NCBI GenBank assembly: GCA_000775715.1
Contig: JRWQ01000003.1
Coordinates: 113,515-177,514, forward strand
DNA from: Vibrio tubiashii
Lineage (GTDB): Bacteria; Pseudomonadota; Gammaproteobacteria; Enterobacterales; Vibrionaceae
Reading direction: 5' to 3'
DNA: 64,000 bases
Under the pieces are notes generated by a model. It had not been told where the DNA came from. It saw nothing but the letters and a program-made list of their open reading frames with translations, and ran no database searches. Position numbers and translations under genes: made by a program. Positions 42,387 to 52,022 of this stretch are shown here, piece after piece. Within the stretch, counting starts at the first letter, position 1; each line of letters begins with the position of its first letter.

Positions 42387-42593
42387 ATGAGACTGTTTAA
42401 GCGCTATACACCAAGTATGATAGCTAAACATATTAGTCGACTTTTTAAGGGAAGAATCTACATAAACGGGGTTGGTAAATTTGAGTTTGATAACGGCAAA
42501 CTGATATTGCCGGAAAAAGCAGAACGCAGGCATTTTCAAGCAGTGAAGGAAATTAACCAAGAAGTAATGAAACTTCGCTGCGCATACGCTTAA
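42387..42593 (+). CDS. Small basic protein of unknown function
   Basis: It starts MRLFKRYTPS and has 68 residues, with no signal peptide, membrane segment or Cys-metal motif. The first half is strongly basic (R2, K5, R6, K14, R18, K21, R23) and the middle (GRIYINGVGKFEFDNGKLILP) looks like a beta hairpin. The second half is helical and mixed-charge. It has its own TATAAT box (42350-42355), an AAGGA Shine-Dalgarno and its own terminator, so it is likely a real gene. I do not recognise the family. An ORF starting nine codons earlier has no ribosome site. Confidence 0.65.
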   Translation: MRLFKRYTPSMIAKHISRLFKGRIYINGVGKFEFDNGKLILPEKAERRHFQAVKEINQEVMKLRCAYA

Positions 42594-42600
42594 TTGAACG

Positions 42601-42632
42601 AAAAAAGGGTTGGCAATGCCAACCCTTTTTGT
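42601..42632. terminator. Terminator between the small gene and ubiI
   Basis: AAAAGGGTTGGC and GCCAACCCTTTT form a 12-bp stem with an AAT loop and flanking A- and T-runs, between convergent genes; it can work both ways. Confidence 0.85.
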
Positions 42633-42669
42633 TGATAGTTGTTTTTATAAATTTTTATTCAAAGCGCGA

Positions 42670-43902
42670 CTATATTGTTTTCGATATATCTCGGCTTCGT
42701 AGCGCCAACTCAGGTAAATTGCCTTTCAAACCAAGCGCTCGCTTCATGATCTCATCTTTCGCGCCCGGAAGTTGACCTGCGATTTTCATCCCGATACCTC
42801 TAATCAATTTCTTCGCCGGGTTACTGCCTTCAAACAGGTCTTTGAATCCTTGCATCGCTGCGATCATTTTTGCCGCTTCGGACTTACGCCAGCGCTCATA
42901 ACTACGTAAGTGACGCTTACTACCAATATCTTCACCAGCTTGCCATAACTCAATAACTTCTTGCGCTAAGCTAGCCGCATCGAGCAAGCCAAGGTTAACG
43001 CCCTGCCCTGCTAAAGGGTGAATGGTATGTGCTGCATCGCCCACTAGGGCAACACGCTCAGTCACAAAGTCTCGCGCATAACGCATTTTCAATGGGAAAG
43101 CGAAACGATCCCCTTCGACTTTACATAGCCCAAGACGATTATCGAATTCGGCCGTTAGCACCTTATTGAACTCACCAGGAGACAGGCTAATAAGACGTTC
43201 CGCTCGACTAGGATCTGTCGACCAGACAATAGAGCTTAAGTTATCGTCACCCAGAGGTAAGAAAGCCAATGGTCCTTGCGGAGTGAAAATCTGCCTTGCC
43301 ACACGCTGGTGATTTTCTTGAGTACGAACGTTAGCGACAATCGCACTATGACCGTAATCCCAGTGAGTTAATGGGATCTCTTGCTGTTTACGAACCCACG
43401 AGTTAGCACCATCGGCGCCAACGACTAACTTAGCAGTTAGCGCTTGACCACTTTCCAAAGTCAGCCAAGCTTCACTCTCACCAACAGCCATTGAAGTGCA
43501 CTTCTCTGGCATAAATAGAGTCACGTTAGTTTGCTGTTTAACTTGATCAAGTAGTGCCAGTTGAACGACACGGTTTTCAACGATATGTCCCAGGTCTGGC
43601 TGAGCAAGCTGCTGTGCTTCAAACTCGATTCGAGCAAAGCTATCTTGCTCCCACACTTCCATCGCCTGATAAGGGGCAGCTCTGCGCTCAACGATGCCTT
43701 GCCACGCACCTAAGTTTCTTAGTACAGCTTCGCTAGAACGACTTAATGCGGACACTCGCACGTCAGGCAAATCATTTAATTCACTATCAGGAGTACGACT
43801 TTCAATCACAGCAATACGCAGCTCAGTATCCTTAAAAGCCGCAGCCAGCGCTAAGCCTACCATTCCACCACCAACAATGGCGATATCTACACTTTGCATC
43901 AT
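42670..43902 (-). CDS. ubiI: UbiI, ubiquinone C5-hydroxylase
   Basis: UbiI (VisC) is an FAD monooxygenase that adds the C5 hydroxyl during ubiquinone synthesis. The 410-residue product begins MMQSVDIAIVGGGMVGLALA (Rossmann FAD site) and carries the GD motif GDAAHTIHPLAGQGVNLG of the UbiH/F/I family. It follows ubiH on the same strand with a 22-nt gap, as in E. coli, which together with the MQSVDIAIV start distinguishes it from UbiH. The second Met may be the true start. Confidence 0.94.
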   Translation of the reverse strand: MMQSVDIAIVGGGMVGLALAAAFKDTELRIAVIESRTPDSELNDLPDVRVSALSRSSEAVLRNLGAWQGIVERRAAPYQAMEVWEQDSFARIEFEAQQLAQPDLGHIVENRVVQLALLDQVKQQTNVTLFMPEKCTSMAVGESEAWLTLESGQALTAKLVVGADGANSWVRKQQEIPLTHWDYGHSAIVANVRTQENHQRVARQIFTPQGPLAFLPLGDDNLSSIVWSTDPSRAERLISLSPGEFNKVLTAEFDNRLGLCKVEGDRFAFPLKMRYARDFVTERVALVGDAAHTIHPLAGQGVNLGLLDAASLAQEVIELWQAGEDIGSKRHLRSYERWRKSEAAKMIAAMQGFKDLFEGSNPAKKLIRGIGMKIAGQLPGAKDEIMKRALGLKGNLPELALRSRDISKTI

Positions 43903-43924
43903 ATTTGTATCCTTTTCAGCGCCT

Positions 43925-45100
43925 CTAACGAGCCACTAAACCTAATGTTCTGTTTAACAAAGGGCTTTTGAGAGCGGGCACATTATCCATAGCAAACAGA
44001 CCGAGATTACGTCCAATACGCAATGATAGGTAGTCATTAGAAAAGATGTGCACGAGGGAAGAGGTCATCATTATCGTTGCATCACGATCTTCCCGACGTG
44101 AATTTTTAAACTGCTTCAAAGCTCGATAGCAGCCAGGGTCATCCCCTGCTGTAGCAATGCACTCTGCCAAAGTCGCGACGTCACGAATGCCCAAGTTAAA
44201 ACCTTGCCCCGCAATAGGGTGCAATGTTTGCGCGGCATTGCCAACAATGGCAAATCGGTGAGAAACATTCTGCTCTCTATAGCGCAGCAGCAGTGGGTAA
44301 CTTGCACGTTGCCCTACTTGCTCTAGTTTACCCAATCGCCAACCAAAAGCGTGTTGCAACTCTGAGAGGAACTGCTCGTCGTTGTATTCACTTACCTGCT
44401 GTGCCTGATCTGGCTTTAGACACCAAACTAAAGACATACGCCCTTGCGACATTGGCAACAAAGCCACAGGACCTGACTGTGTAAAACGCTCAAATGCACA
44501 CCCATTATGTGGTATTTGAGTGGTGATATTGGCGATCACTGCGACTTGTTCAAAGTCGTGCTCACTGAGCTCGATACCAATTTGATGACAGCAAGTCGAG
44601 ACGGCGCCATCTGCCGAAACTAATAATTTACCTTCAACAAACTCACCACTGCTAAGCTCAAGCCTTACTGCGTCGTCACTGCGCTGAACCTGCTCTACTG
44701 AAGTATTGAGTAGAGTAATGTTGGTGTCTTGCTGGACTTGTTGATGGTAAATGCGACCAACATCAGCAAGCTCAACGACATAACCCAAAGCCTCAACACC
44801 CACTTCGTCAATAGAAATGTCAGTCATTCCTGCGTGAGAGCGATCCGTTACATGGATACGTTCAATCGGAGTAGCAACCTTAGCAATCTCACTCCAAAGG
44901 CCAAACTTCTTCAGTATTGATACGGTGCCGTAAGAGAGTGCAATCGAACGGGAGTCAAATCCAGGGTGCTGGTCGTGATCAGCCAGAAAAGGCTCAATCA
45001 CAGCGATAGATATTGGCTTTGGCGCTAACTTATTGATTGCTAATGCCAGTGTCATACCTGCCATTGCACCACCAGCAATCACCACATCAAACTGATTCAT
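43925..45100 (-). CDS. ubiH: UbiH, ubiquinone C1-hydroxylase (2-octaprenyl-6-methoxyphenol hydroxylase)
   Basis: UbiH is an FAD monooxygenase of aerobic ubiquinone synthesis. The 391-residue protein has the FAD motif DVVIAGGAMAGMTLALA and the second motif GNAAQTLHPIAGQGFNLGIRD, the UbiH-type variant. It lies 11 nt after ygfB and before ubiI. In E. coli pepP lies between ygfB and ubiH; here it is absent. Confidence 0.95.
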   Translation of the reverse strand: MNQFDVVIAGGAMAGMTLALAINKLAPKPISIAVIEPFLADHDQHPGFDSRSIALSYGTVSILKKFGLWSEIAKVATPIERIHVTDRSHAGMTDISIDEVGVEALGYVVELADVGRIYHQQVQQDTNITLLNTSVEQVQRSDDAVRLELSSGEFVEGKLLVSADGAVSTCCHQIGIELSEHDFEQVAVIANITTQIPHNGCAFERFTQSGPVALLPMSQGRMSLVWCLKPDQAQQVSEYNDEQFLSELQHAFGWRLGKLEQVGQRASYPLLLRYREQNVSHRFAIVGNAAQTLHPIAGQGFNLGIRDVATLAECIATAGDDPGCYRALKQFKNSRREDRDATIMMTSSLVHIFSNDYLSLRIGRNLGLFAMDNVPALKSPLLNRTLGLVAR

Positions 45101-45111
45101 GCTCGCCTCGA

Positions 45112-45690
45112 CTAGTGAATGGTTGGAGCTTTTTTCGGCTCAGGGATTCTTTGGCCAAACTCAGCATGAATAGTGAGCGCGCAAGCTTTGATATGTTCAA
45201 TAACCTGCTCTAACAACTGAGCTTGCTCTTCTAAGTCATCATCTTCATCAATACCCAACTTAGCAATCTCTTCTAAATCCGCCAGTGCTTCTTTGACGTC
45301 GGTTGAAGCCTTTCTGAGCTCAGCGCCAACGAGTCCTAAGCCAGAAATAAAGTGGTTAACCCAATCAGCAACACCATCTGCAATATCAAACAGAGAAGCG
45401 CTTGCTTCTTCGTCAGGCAGAAGAATTTCGATCTCCATATCAGAGCCAGTCAGTTCAGCAATGGTCGCATCTAAGCTTGCTTCAGCCAGTTGCAACGCTT
45501 TAGTTGGCCACCCCATGCCTTCACTAACATAGTCAAAAATCAGTGGCTGCCAGCTCTTATCGGTCAAACTCAAACCACCACTTAACATGCCGGTCAGCAA
45601 TCCATGTAGCTCGGCAGGGTTCACCGCCAGTCCTGCAGACTGAAGTTCACTCGCGAATGTGAGGTAATCAGGTAGTTTTTTATCACTCAT
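45112..45690 (-). CDS. ygfB: UPF0149 family protein YgfB
   Basis: This 192-residue acidic, helical protein matches the UPF0149/YgfB family ([36 protein letters not shown]; a central [15 protein letters not shown] segment). The molecular function is not settled; in Pseudomonas a YgfB relative affects peptidoglycan recycling gene expression. It is the first gene of the ygfB-ubiH-ubiI unit and divergent from zapA. Confidence 0.92.
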   Translation of the reverse strand: MSDKKLPDYLTFASELQSAGLAVNPAELHGLLTGMLSGGLSLTDKSWQPLIFDYVSEGMGWPTKALQLAEASLDATIAELTGSDMEIEILLPDEEASASLFDIADGVADWVNHFISGLGLVGAELRKASTDVKEALADLEEIAKLGIDEDDDLEEQAQLLEQVIEHIKACALTIHAEFGQRIPEPKKAPTIH

Positions 45691-45925
45691 TGGTATGACC
45701 TAACTCAATCAAATAATCTCAATCGTATCACTTACCACCACAAGCGAAAACGAGCGATTAGCATTTGTGGGCAGCTTTTGCACAAATTGCCCAATTACTG
45801 TGTCATTACGCCCTGATTTAGTTATCGCTGATTTGAAAAGCTTGAATCTTAATGGGTGTTTTTCTATAGTTTCTTCCTCGGTGATTATCTGCTTTATCAC
45901 CTTAGGCAACAGATATAGAGTCGAT

Positions 45926-46234
45926 ATGAGTAATCAAGCAGTGGAAGTTGAAATCTTAGGTAAGCTCACTCGGGTAAATTGTCCGTCAGGGCAAGAGGAG
46001 TCATTAATAAAAGCCGCTGCGCGTCTTGAAGAACGTCTGCAAGATATGTCAGCAAAGACTAAGATTACAAATGAAGTCCAGCTATTGACCTTTGTTGCGC
46101 TAAACTTTTGTCATGAGCTAGAAGCTCGAGATAATAGTGAAAAGCAAGAGCAAGATGCCTTGTCAGAGCGAATGGAACTGCTTTCGGCATCACTAGACAA
46201 TGCTATTAGTAAAGTTAAGCCAGGACAGCACTAA
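45926..46234 (+). CDS. zapA: Cell division protein ZapA
   Basis: ZapA bundles FtsZ protofilaments at midcell and recruits ZapB. The 102-residue product starts MSNQAVEVEILGKLTRVNCP (beta domain) and continues as a helix with a C-terminal coiled coil (ELEARDNSEKQEQDALSERMELLSASL split by heptads). I chose ATG 45926, the family start; the frame extends upstream to 45767 but overlaps the divergent promoter region. It lies just before the 6S RNA gene, a conserved order. Confidence 0.95.
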   Translation: MSNQAVEVEILGKLTRVNCPSGQEESLIKAAARLEERLQDMSAKTKITNEVQLLTFVALNFCHELEARDNSEKQEQDALSERMELLSASLDNAISKVKPGQH

Positions 46235-46253
46235 ACCTTTACACCGTCAAGAA

Positions 46254-46437
46254 TTTACCCTGGAGTGTGCGTTAGGGGATTAAGTCCCTGAGCCGATAAG
46301 CAATACCTAAGGGTTAGTACTTGGTAGCTATTGAGCAAGCTCGGCTTGTACCGAGAAGCCTACGGTTATCTCTGCTGATCCGCCTTGAACCAGCTGGTTC
46401 AAGGGTCCATTTCTCCAACGGCACTCTGGGGTATCCT
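46254..46437 (+). ncRNA. ssrS: 6S RNA
   Basis: 6S RNA binds sigma70 RNA polymerase in stationary phase by mimicking an open promoter. The ends form the closing stem (TACCCTGGAGTG with CACTCTGGGGTA). The conserved words GTCCCTGAGCCGATA, GAGCAAGCTCGG, ACCGAGAAGCCT and CCTTGAACC-AGCT-GGTTCAAGG are all present in the order of the E. coli RNA. It lies between zapA and fthC, as in E. coli. Exact ends are estimates. Confidence 0.95.
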
Positions 46438-46469
46438 TACAACGATACCCTGCAACAACGGGTAACTTG

Positions 46470-47057
46470 ATGACACTTTCCAGACAAGACTTCCGCACCA
46501 GCATCCGCCAAAAACGCAATCAACTCAGCAGTGATACTCAACATTTAGCCGGGCTAGATTTAATCACGCAAACGTCAAAGCTAGCAGAGTTTCGACAAGC
46601 GCAGCATATCGCTTTGTATCTGACCACGGATGGCGAGCTAGAAACTATGCCACTGATCGAGTCACTGTGGAAACAAGGGAAAAAGACCTACCTTCCAGTT
46701 CTTCACCCCTTCTCAAAAGGTCATCTGCTTTTTCTCCACTATCACTCATCGACACCAATGGTGTTAAATCGCTACTCGATACCTGAACCTAAGCTCGACC
46801 AAACTCAGATTATTCCCGTCTCATCGTTAGATATTATCTGCACGCCACTGGTCGGCTTTGACTCAAGTGGGCACCGACTTGGTATGGGGGGCGGTTACTA
46901 CGACCGTACCTTAGAACCCTGGCTCAAAACGGGGAAAGGCCCAGTGCCAATTGGCCTTGCCCATGACTGCCAGCATGTAGAATCACTACCAATAGAAGAG
47001 TGGGACGTACCACTGCCTAAAATTGTGACTCCAAGCAAGATCTGGCAATGGGATTAA
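46470..47057 (+). CDS. fthC: 5-formyltetrahydrofolate cyclo-ligase
   Basis: The enzyme (YgfA) converts 5-formyl-THF to 5,10-methenyl-THF with ATP. The 195-residue product has the basic N-terminal RTSIRQKRNQLS, the FDSSGHRLGMGGGYYDRTL signature and a C-terminal HDCQ block. An in-frame TTG directly precedes the ATG at 46470. It sits 33 nt beyond 6S RNA and is probably expressed as the 6S-ygfA transcript, as in E. coli. Confidence 0.94.
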   Translation: MTLSRQDFRTSIRQKRNQLSSDTQHLAGLDLITQTSKLAEFRQAQHIALYLTTDGELETMPLIESLWKQGKKTYLPVLHPFSKGHLLFLHYHSSTPMVLNRYSIPEPKLDQTQIIPVSSLDIICTPLVGFDSSGHRLGMGGGYYDRTLEPWLKTGKGPVPIGLAHDCQHVESLPIEEWDVPLPKIVTPSKIWQWD

Positions 47058-47155
47058 CCCACACCAGTAGAATCAATGAGCATCACTTCAAGTCTCGCTA
47101 GGATAAAGCTATAATCGCGCCGCAATCGATTTTACTACCGCCTTAGGAGATGAGC

Positions 47156-47812
47156 ATGACTCAAGATGAAATGAAGAAAGAAGCTGGTTGGGCAGCACTA
47201 AAGTATGTTGAAAAAGACAGCATTGTCGGTGTTGGTACAGGTTCAACAGTCAATCACTTCATCGACGCACTCGCTACAATGAAAGATGACATTAAAGGTG
47301 CGGTATCAAGCTCTGAAGCATCTACTGAAAAACTAAAAGGTCTTGGGATTGACGTGTTTGACTGTAACGAAGTCGATAAGCTAGACATCTATGTTGACGG
47401 TGCAGATGAGATCAACCCTGCTCGCGATATGATTAAAGGTGGTGGTGCTGCTCTTACACGCGAGAAGATCGTCGCCGCTATTTCTGAGAAATTCGTCTGT
47501 ATCGTAGACAACACCAAAGCGGTAGATGTACTAGGCGAGTTCCCTCTTCCAGTTGAAGTGATTCCGATGGCTCGTTCATACGTAGCTCGTGAACTGGTTA
47601 AGCTAGGTGGAGATCCTGCTTATCGCGAAGGTGTTATTACCGACAACGGCAACGTAATTCTTGATGTACACAACATGAAGATTAACGACCCGAAAGCTCT
47701 AGAAGACAAGATCAACGCAATTGCCGGCGTAGTGACTGTCGGCCTATTTGCGCACCGTGGTGCAGATGTTGTCATCACAGGTACCCCAGAAGGTGCAAAA
47801 ATCGAAGAGTAA
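47156..47812 (+). CDS. rpiA: Ribose-5-phosphate isomerase A
   Basis: RpiA interconverts ribose 5-phosphate and ribulose 5-phosphate in the pentose phosphate pathway. The 218-residue product shows [16 protein letters not shown] (phosphate site), [10 protein letters not shown] with the catalytic acid, and [18 protein letters not shown] 47156 is favoured over ATG 47150, as AGGAG lies 6 nt upstream and the family starts MTQDE. An intrinsic terminator follows. Confidence 0.97.
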   Translation: MTQDEMKKEAGWAALKYVEKDSIVGVGTGSTVNHFIDALATMKDDIKGAVSSSEASTEKLKGLGIDVFDCNEVDKLDIYVDGADEINPARDMIKGGGAALTREKIVAAISEKFVCIVDNTKAVDVLGEFPLPVEVIPMARSYVARELVKLGGDPAYREGVITDNGNVILDVHNMKINDPKALEDKINAIAGVVTVGLFAHRGADVVITGTPEGAKIEE

Positions 47813-47836
47813 GCTCTCTTTTTTGTTATTTCATTA

Positions 47837-47868
47837 CAAACGGGGCCTAATGGCGCCGTTTTTTCATT
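47837..47868 (+). terminator. Intrinsic terminator of rpiA
   Basis: AACGGGGCC and GGCGCCGTT pair with one mismatch around TAAT, followed by TTTTTT. Confidence 0.75.
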
Positions 47869-47954
47869 TTAATCTATAAAAATTATGCCTTATTCCGTAA
47901 TTTTCTTACCCAAGCTGTATTTTTTTTGTTAACTTAATGGTCAGAAGACGCACA

Positions 47955-48000
47955 GGGAAAACGTTTGCGTGCTACACGACGTCGATAAAAACGTTTGCTT
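47955..48000. promoter_or_regulatory. Two PurR-like operators upstream of serA
   Basis: Read on the minus strand, 47955-47970 gives ACGCAAACGTTTTCCC and 47985-48000 gives AAGCAAACGTTTTTAT. Both carry the GCAAACGTTTT core of the PurR operator (ACGCAAACGTTTTCNT). They are exactly 30 bp apart (about three helical turns) and 64-110 bp before the serA start. Confidence 0.55.
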
Positions 48001-48063
48001 TATCTACTTTAACGAAATGTGCGCCCTTTAAGCCCAAATTTCCCCACTTTAAGGAAGAAGACA

Positions 48064-49293
48064 ATGGCCAAAGTTTCACTGGAAAAAGAAAAAATTAAAA
48101 TTCTCTTGCTTGAAGGTCTACATCCATCATCAGTAGAAGTTCTTCAAGCCGCCGGTTACACCAATATCGAATACCACAAAGGCTCACTGCCAGAAGAGGA
48201 ACTGCTTGAAGCAGTCAAAGACGTTCACTTCATTGGTATTCGTTCGCGCACTAATCTATCCCAAGAAGTGATTGATGCTGCGGAAAAACTCGTTGCGATC
48301 GGCTGTTTCTGTATCGGAACGAACCAAGTGAACCTTAAAGCAGCAGCAAAACGCGGTATTCCCGTATTTAATGCACCGTTCTCAAATACTCGTAGCGTGG
48401 CTGAACTGGTTCTTGGTCAATTGCTGCTATTACTTCGCGGCATTCCTGAGAAGAACGCTTTAGCACACCGAGGCATTTGGAAGAAGAGCGCGGACAACTC
48501 GTACGAAGCGCGTGGTAAGCGCCTTGGTATTATCGGTTACGGCCACATCGGTACGCAGTTAGGTATCATTGCAGAAAACTTAGGCATGCGCGTCTACTTC
48601 TACGATATCGAAAATAAGCTGTCACTAGGTAACGCCACTCAAGTCCACACTATGAGTGAGCTACTTAATAAGTGTGACGTGATTACTCTACACGTGCCAG
48701 AAACACCTGAGACCAAGAACATGATGGGTGCGGAAGAGTTCGCGCGCATGAAGCCAGGTTCAATTTTCATCAACGCAGCACGCGGAACAGTGGTCGACAT
48801 TGAAGCGCTATGCCATAGCCTAGAAGCGGGCCACATTGCTGGCGCGGCCGTTGATGTATTCCCAACAGAGCCAAAAACTAACGCAGACCCGTTCGAGTCA
48901 CCGCTACAAAAGTTTGACAATGTGATCCTAACTCCTCACGTTGGCGGCTCTACCCAAGAAGCGCAAGAGAACATTGGTGTCGAAGTTGCAGGTAAACTGG
49001 CGAAATACTCAGATAACGGTTCTACACTTTCAAGTGTTAACTTCCCTGAAGTTTCACTTCCAGAGCACCGTGACTGTTCACGCCTACTTCATATTCATGA
49101 AAACCGCCCAGGCATCCTAACGCAAATTAACACCATCTTTGCTGAAGAAGGTATTAACATCGCAGGTCAGTACCTACAAACAGCGGCTGATTTCGGTTAC
49201 GTAGTCATTGACGTTGAAACCGAGCGCTCTGAAGAGGCACTAGGAAAACTGAAAGAGATCGAAGGCACGATTCGAGCCCGTATCCTTCACTAA
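48064..49293 (+). CDS. serA: D-3-phosphoglycerate dehydrogenase
   Basis: SerA catalyses the first step of serine synthesis and is inhibited by serine. The 409 residues comprise a substrate-binding domain (RSRTNLSQEV), a Rossmann NAD domain (GKRLGIIGYGHIGTQLG) with catalytic H in TPHVGGST, and a C-terminal ACT domain (LLHIHENRPGILTQINTIFAEE). I start at ATG 48064, behind AAGGAAG; the in-frame GTG at 48019 adds 15 unlikely residues. PurR-like boxes upstream suggest coupling to purine/one-carbon supply. Confidence 0.97.
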   Translation: MAKVSLEKEKIKILLLEGLHPSSVEVLQAAGYTNIEYHKGSLPEEELLEAVKDVHFIGIRSRTNLSQEVIDAAEKLVAIGCFCIGTNQVNLKAAAKRGIPVFNAPFSNTRSVAELVLGQLLLLLRGIPEKNALAHRGIWKKSADNSYEARGKRLGIIGYGHIGTQLGIIAENLGMRVYFYDIENKLSLGNATQVHTMSELLNKCDVITLHVPETPETKNMMGAEEFARMKPGSIFINAARGTVVDIEALCHSLEAGHIAGAAVDVFPTEPKTNADPFESPLQKFDNVILTPHVGGSTQEAQENIGVEVAGKLAKYSDNGSTLSSVNFPEVSLPEHRDCSRLLHIHENRPGILTQINTIFAEEGINIAGQYLQTAADFGYVVIDVETERSEEALGKLKEIEGTIRARILH

Positions 49294-49311
49294 TCCCAAC
49301 CACAAGATACT

Positions 49312-49342
49312 AAAAACCACCGAAGATTCGGTGGTTTTTTTA
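49312..49342. terminator. Terminator between serA and ilvH
   Basis: AAACCACCGA and TCGGTGGTTT form a perfect stem with an AGAT loop and a T-run. It separates convergent genes and has A-rich sequence on the other side. Confidence 0.85.
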
Positions 49343-49364
49343 TCTATCGAGTAGAAACTTGGAT

Positions 49365-49859
49365 TTAAGGTTTTAGAGCTCGTTCGCCCCGGGCAATACC
49401 AACGACACCGCTTCGAGCGACTTCAATCACTTCAGTCACTTCAGATAATGCTTGGATAAAAGCATCGAGCTTTTCACTGGTTCCTGCCAGTTGAACCGTG
49501 TATTGAGAAGCTGTGACATCAACAATCTGCCCGCGGAAGATATCTGCAGTACGCTTTACTTCCGCTCGGGAAAATCCACTCGCCTTAACCTTGACCATCA
49601 TCAACTCACGTTCGATATGCTCGAGTTCAGACACTTCCTGCACCTTAAGAACATCGATCAGTTTGTTAAGTTGCTTCTGAATCTGCTCTAACTCCATGTC
49701 ATCGGAAATGGTAGTAATGTTCAAGCGCGATAAAGTTTCATCATCCGTAGGCGAAACGGTCAAAGACTCAATGTTGTACGCACGCTGAGAGAAAAGACCT
49801 ACCACACGAGACAAAGCACCCGGTTGGTTTTCCATTAGTAGTGAAATAATGTGTCTCAT
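49365..49859 (-). CDS. ilvH: Acetolactate synthase III small (regulatory) subunit
   Basis: IlvH carries valine feedback inhibition of acetolactate synthase. The 164-residue product starts MRHIISLLMENQPGALSRVVGLFSQ, an ACT domain, and has the C-terminal regulatory domain (SGVVGIARGERAL). It follows ilvI by 1 nt, so the subunits are coupled. The length fits IlvH rather than the shorter IlvN or IlvM. Confidence 0.96.
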   Translation of the reverse strand: MRHIISLLMENQPGALSRVVGLFSQRAYNIESLTVSPTDDETLSRLNITTISDDMELEQIQKQLNKLIDVLKVQEVSELEHIERELMMVKVKASGFSRAEVKRTADIFRGQIVDVTASQYTVQLAGTSEKLDAFIQALSEVTEVIEVARSGVVGIARGERALKP

Positions 49860-49860
49860 A

Positions 49861-51585
49861 TTAAGTTCTCTCCGTCTTGCTTAACCACATTTTGTCCATA
49901 CCCTCGCCTTTAATCTGCATCGGATATACATGTTCTGTCTCATCGACATTGATATCAACAAACACCAAACGATCTTTCATGTCTAATGCTTGTCGCAAGC
50001 CAGACTCAAGTTGATCTGGCGATTCAATGCGAATCCCAACATGCCCATAGGCTTCTGCGATAGCTGCAAAATCAGGAACGGAACTCATGTATGAGTTGGA
50101 GTGTCGGCCTTGGTAAATAATGTCTTGCCACTGCTTTACCATGCCTAGGAATCGGTTATTAAGGTTAATAATCTTAACTGGAATATCGTACTGCATTGCC
50201 GTCGATAGTTCCTGAATATTCATCTGGATACTACCGTCTCCCGTGACCACAACCACTTCTTCTTCTGGCTTAGCAAACTTAACACCCATACCAGCAGGCA
50301 AACCAAAGCCCATCGTGCCAAGGCCACCTGAATTAATCCAACGGCGTGGCTTATTAAATGGATAGTAGAGTGCGGCGAACATCTGGTGTTGACCAACATC
50401 AGATGCAACATAAGCGTCGCCGTTAGTCAGCTTATGCAAGGTTTCAATTACTTGCTGTGGTTTAATCCGCTCTGAAGACGTTTCGTAAGACAAACATTGG
50501 CGCTCACGCCACACTTGGATCTCATCCCACCAGCGATTCAGTGCTTGCTGATCATTGGTACTGCCTTGCTCTTCAAGCAGGTTAACCATGCTCTCGAGCA
50601 CTTTTTCTGCTGAGCCTACAATCGGAAGATCCGCTTTCACGTTCTTCGAGATCGAAGAGGGATCAATATCAATGTGCATCACCTTAGCATCAGGACAGTA
50701 CTTATCTAGATTATTGGTCGTTCGATCATCAAAGCGAACCCCCACACCGAAAATCAAATCGGCGTTGTGCATAGCCATGTTAGCCTCATACACACCGTGC
50801 ATACCTAACATACCTAATGAATTTTTGTGGGTACCCGGGAAGGCACCAAGCCCCATCAAGGTACTAACCACTGGCAAGTTGAGTGCTTCTGCCAACTTAG
50901 TTAAGTGCTGCTCAGCTTCTGAGATAACGGCACCACCACCGACATACAAAACAGGCCTTTTCGCTTCAAGTAGCGTTTTAAGCCCCTTCTTAATTTGCCC
51001 CTTATGGCCTGTCGTGGTTGGTTTGTACGAACGCATAGAAAGAGACGCAGGGTATTCATAAGGCAACTTAACCTGTGGATTCATCACATCTTTAGGTAAG
51101 TCGATCAATACTGGGCCAGGTCGGCCTGTCGTCGCAATATAGAAGGCTTTCTTTACTGTCTCTGGGATGTCTTCAGCTTTCTTAACTAAGAAACTGTGTT
51201 TAACCACTGGGCGTGATACACCAACGATGTCGCACTCTTGGAATGCGTCATTACCAATCATATTGTTTGGCACGTTACCTGAGATAACGATCATTGGGAT
51301 CGAGTCCATGTATGCGGTTGCAATACCCGTGATGGTATTGGTCGCCCCCGGACCAGAACAGACGAGTACCACACCAGGGTTGCCCGTCGCACGCGCGTAA
51401 CCATCCGCCATATGTGTTGCGGCTTGCTCGTGACGTACTAATACATGTTTGATTTGATCTGTTTTGGCGTGTAGCGCATCGTAAATATCTAGAACAGAGC
51501 CGCCTGGGTAGCCAAAGATCTGTTCAACGCCTTCTTCGATCAGAGATTGAACGATCATCTCTGCACCGGACAACATTGCTGCCAT
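49861..51585 (-). CDS. ilvI: Acetolactate synthase III large subunit
   Basis: IlvI condenses pyruvate (or 2-ketobutyrate) to acetohydroxy acids in branched-chain amino-acid synthesis, using ThDP and FAD. The 574 residues begin [15 protein letters not shown], with catalytic E in the [12 protein letters not shown] region context, and end with the ThDP motif [16 protein letters not shown] chose ATG 51585, preceded by AAGGAG; an in-frame ATG at 51645 would add 20 residues and has no Shine-Dalgarno. Confidence 0.96.
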   Translation of the reverse strand: MAAMLSGAEMIVQSLIEEGVEQIFGYPGGSVLDIYDALHAKTDQIKHVLVRHEQAATHMADGYARATGNPGVVLVCSGPGATNTITGIATAYMDSIPMIVISGNVPNNMIGNDAFQECDIVGVSRPVVKHSFLVKKAEDIPETVKKAFYIATTGRPGPVLIDLPKDVMNPQVKLPYEYPASLSMRSYKPTTTGHKGQIKKGLKTLLEAKRPVLYVGGGAVISEAEQHLTKLAEALNLPVVSTLMGLGAFPGTHKNSLGMLGMHGVYEANMAMHNADLIFGVGVRFDDRTTNNLDKYCPDAKVMHIDIDPSSISKNVKADLPIVGSAEKVLESMVNLLEEQGSTNDQQALNRWWDEIQVWRERQCLSYETSSERIKPQQVIETLHKLTNGDAYVASDVGQHQMFAALYYPFNKPRRWINSGGLGTMGFGLPAGMGVKFAKPEEEVVVVTGDGSIQMNIQELSTAMQYDIPVKIINLNNRFLGMVKQWQDIIYQGRHSNSYMSSVPDFAAIAEAYGHVGIRIESPDQLESGLRQALDMKDRLVFVDINVDETEHVYPMQIKGEGMDKMWLSKTERT

Positions 51586-52022
51586 ATTTTTCTCCTTAAC
51601 CAATTTACCGCCACATAAGGTCAATGTGATGGATTGGTTTTTCATAGTTAGGGCTTATTCGTAGCCTAAATCGAAATACTTCCACGTTTTTCGGCTATGT
51701 CTTGCTTACAGGTAACATAAAGCAAGGTCACGCAACAAATGTAACGTTTAATTAGCAATGGGTCTAATGCGATTTTTGTCTCACTTTGGAAGAAATAGCG
51801 AATACCAACGCTTAAATACAAAAACGAACCAATCAGCATCTACAATCTAGTTAAAGACACCAGTAATTAATGAAAATACAGTTAATAATTTTAACCCCTT
51901 TTCTATCGTTTATTGATATCGACGCTAAAACTCAGCTCGGTTTGAACATAAAAAATCCCTCAAAACGAGGGTTATCGCATTGAGGGATTTTTAAACAGTA
52001 GGAAAGTTAACGATAAAGAATA
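51586..52022. other. Intergenic region upstream of ilvI and downstream of the acyl-CoA ligase gene
   Basis: The first about 350 bases are the ilvI control region; I see no leader peptide rich in branched-chain codons and no clear attenuator, unlike leuA. The rest holds the terminator of the ligase gene at 51949-51994. Confidence 0.5.
51949..51994 (-). terminator. Terminator of the acyl-CoA ligase gene, with alternative pairing
   Basis: AAATCCCTCA and TGAGGGATTT pair across about 18 nt, and the loop contains GAGGG, which can instead pair with the first CCCTC. Read on the minus strand the outer stem is followed by a run of T. Confidence 0.7.

Noticed and set aside
48019..48063. 15-residue N-terminal extension of SerA from GTG
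   Set aside because: The downstream ATG has AAGGAAG and matches the family start.
51586..51645. 20-residue N-terminal extension of IlvI, considered also as a leader peptide
   Set aside because: It has no ribosome site, no cluster of branched-chain codons and no stop before ilvI.
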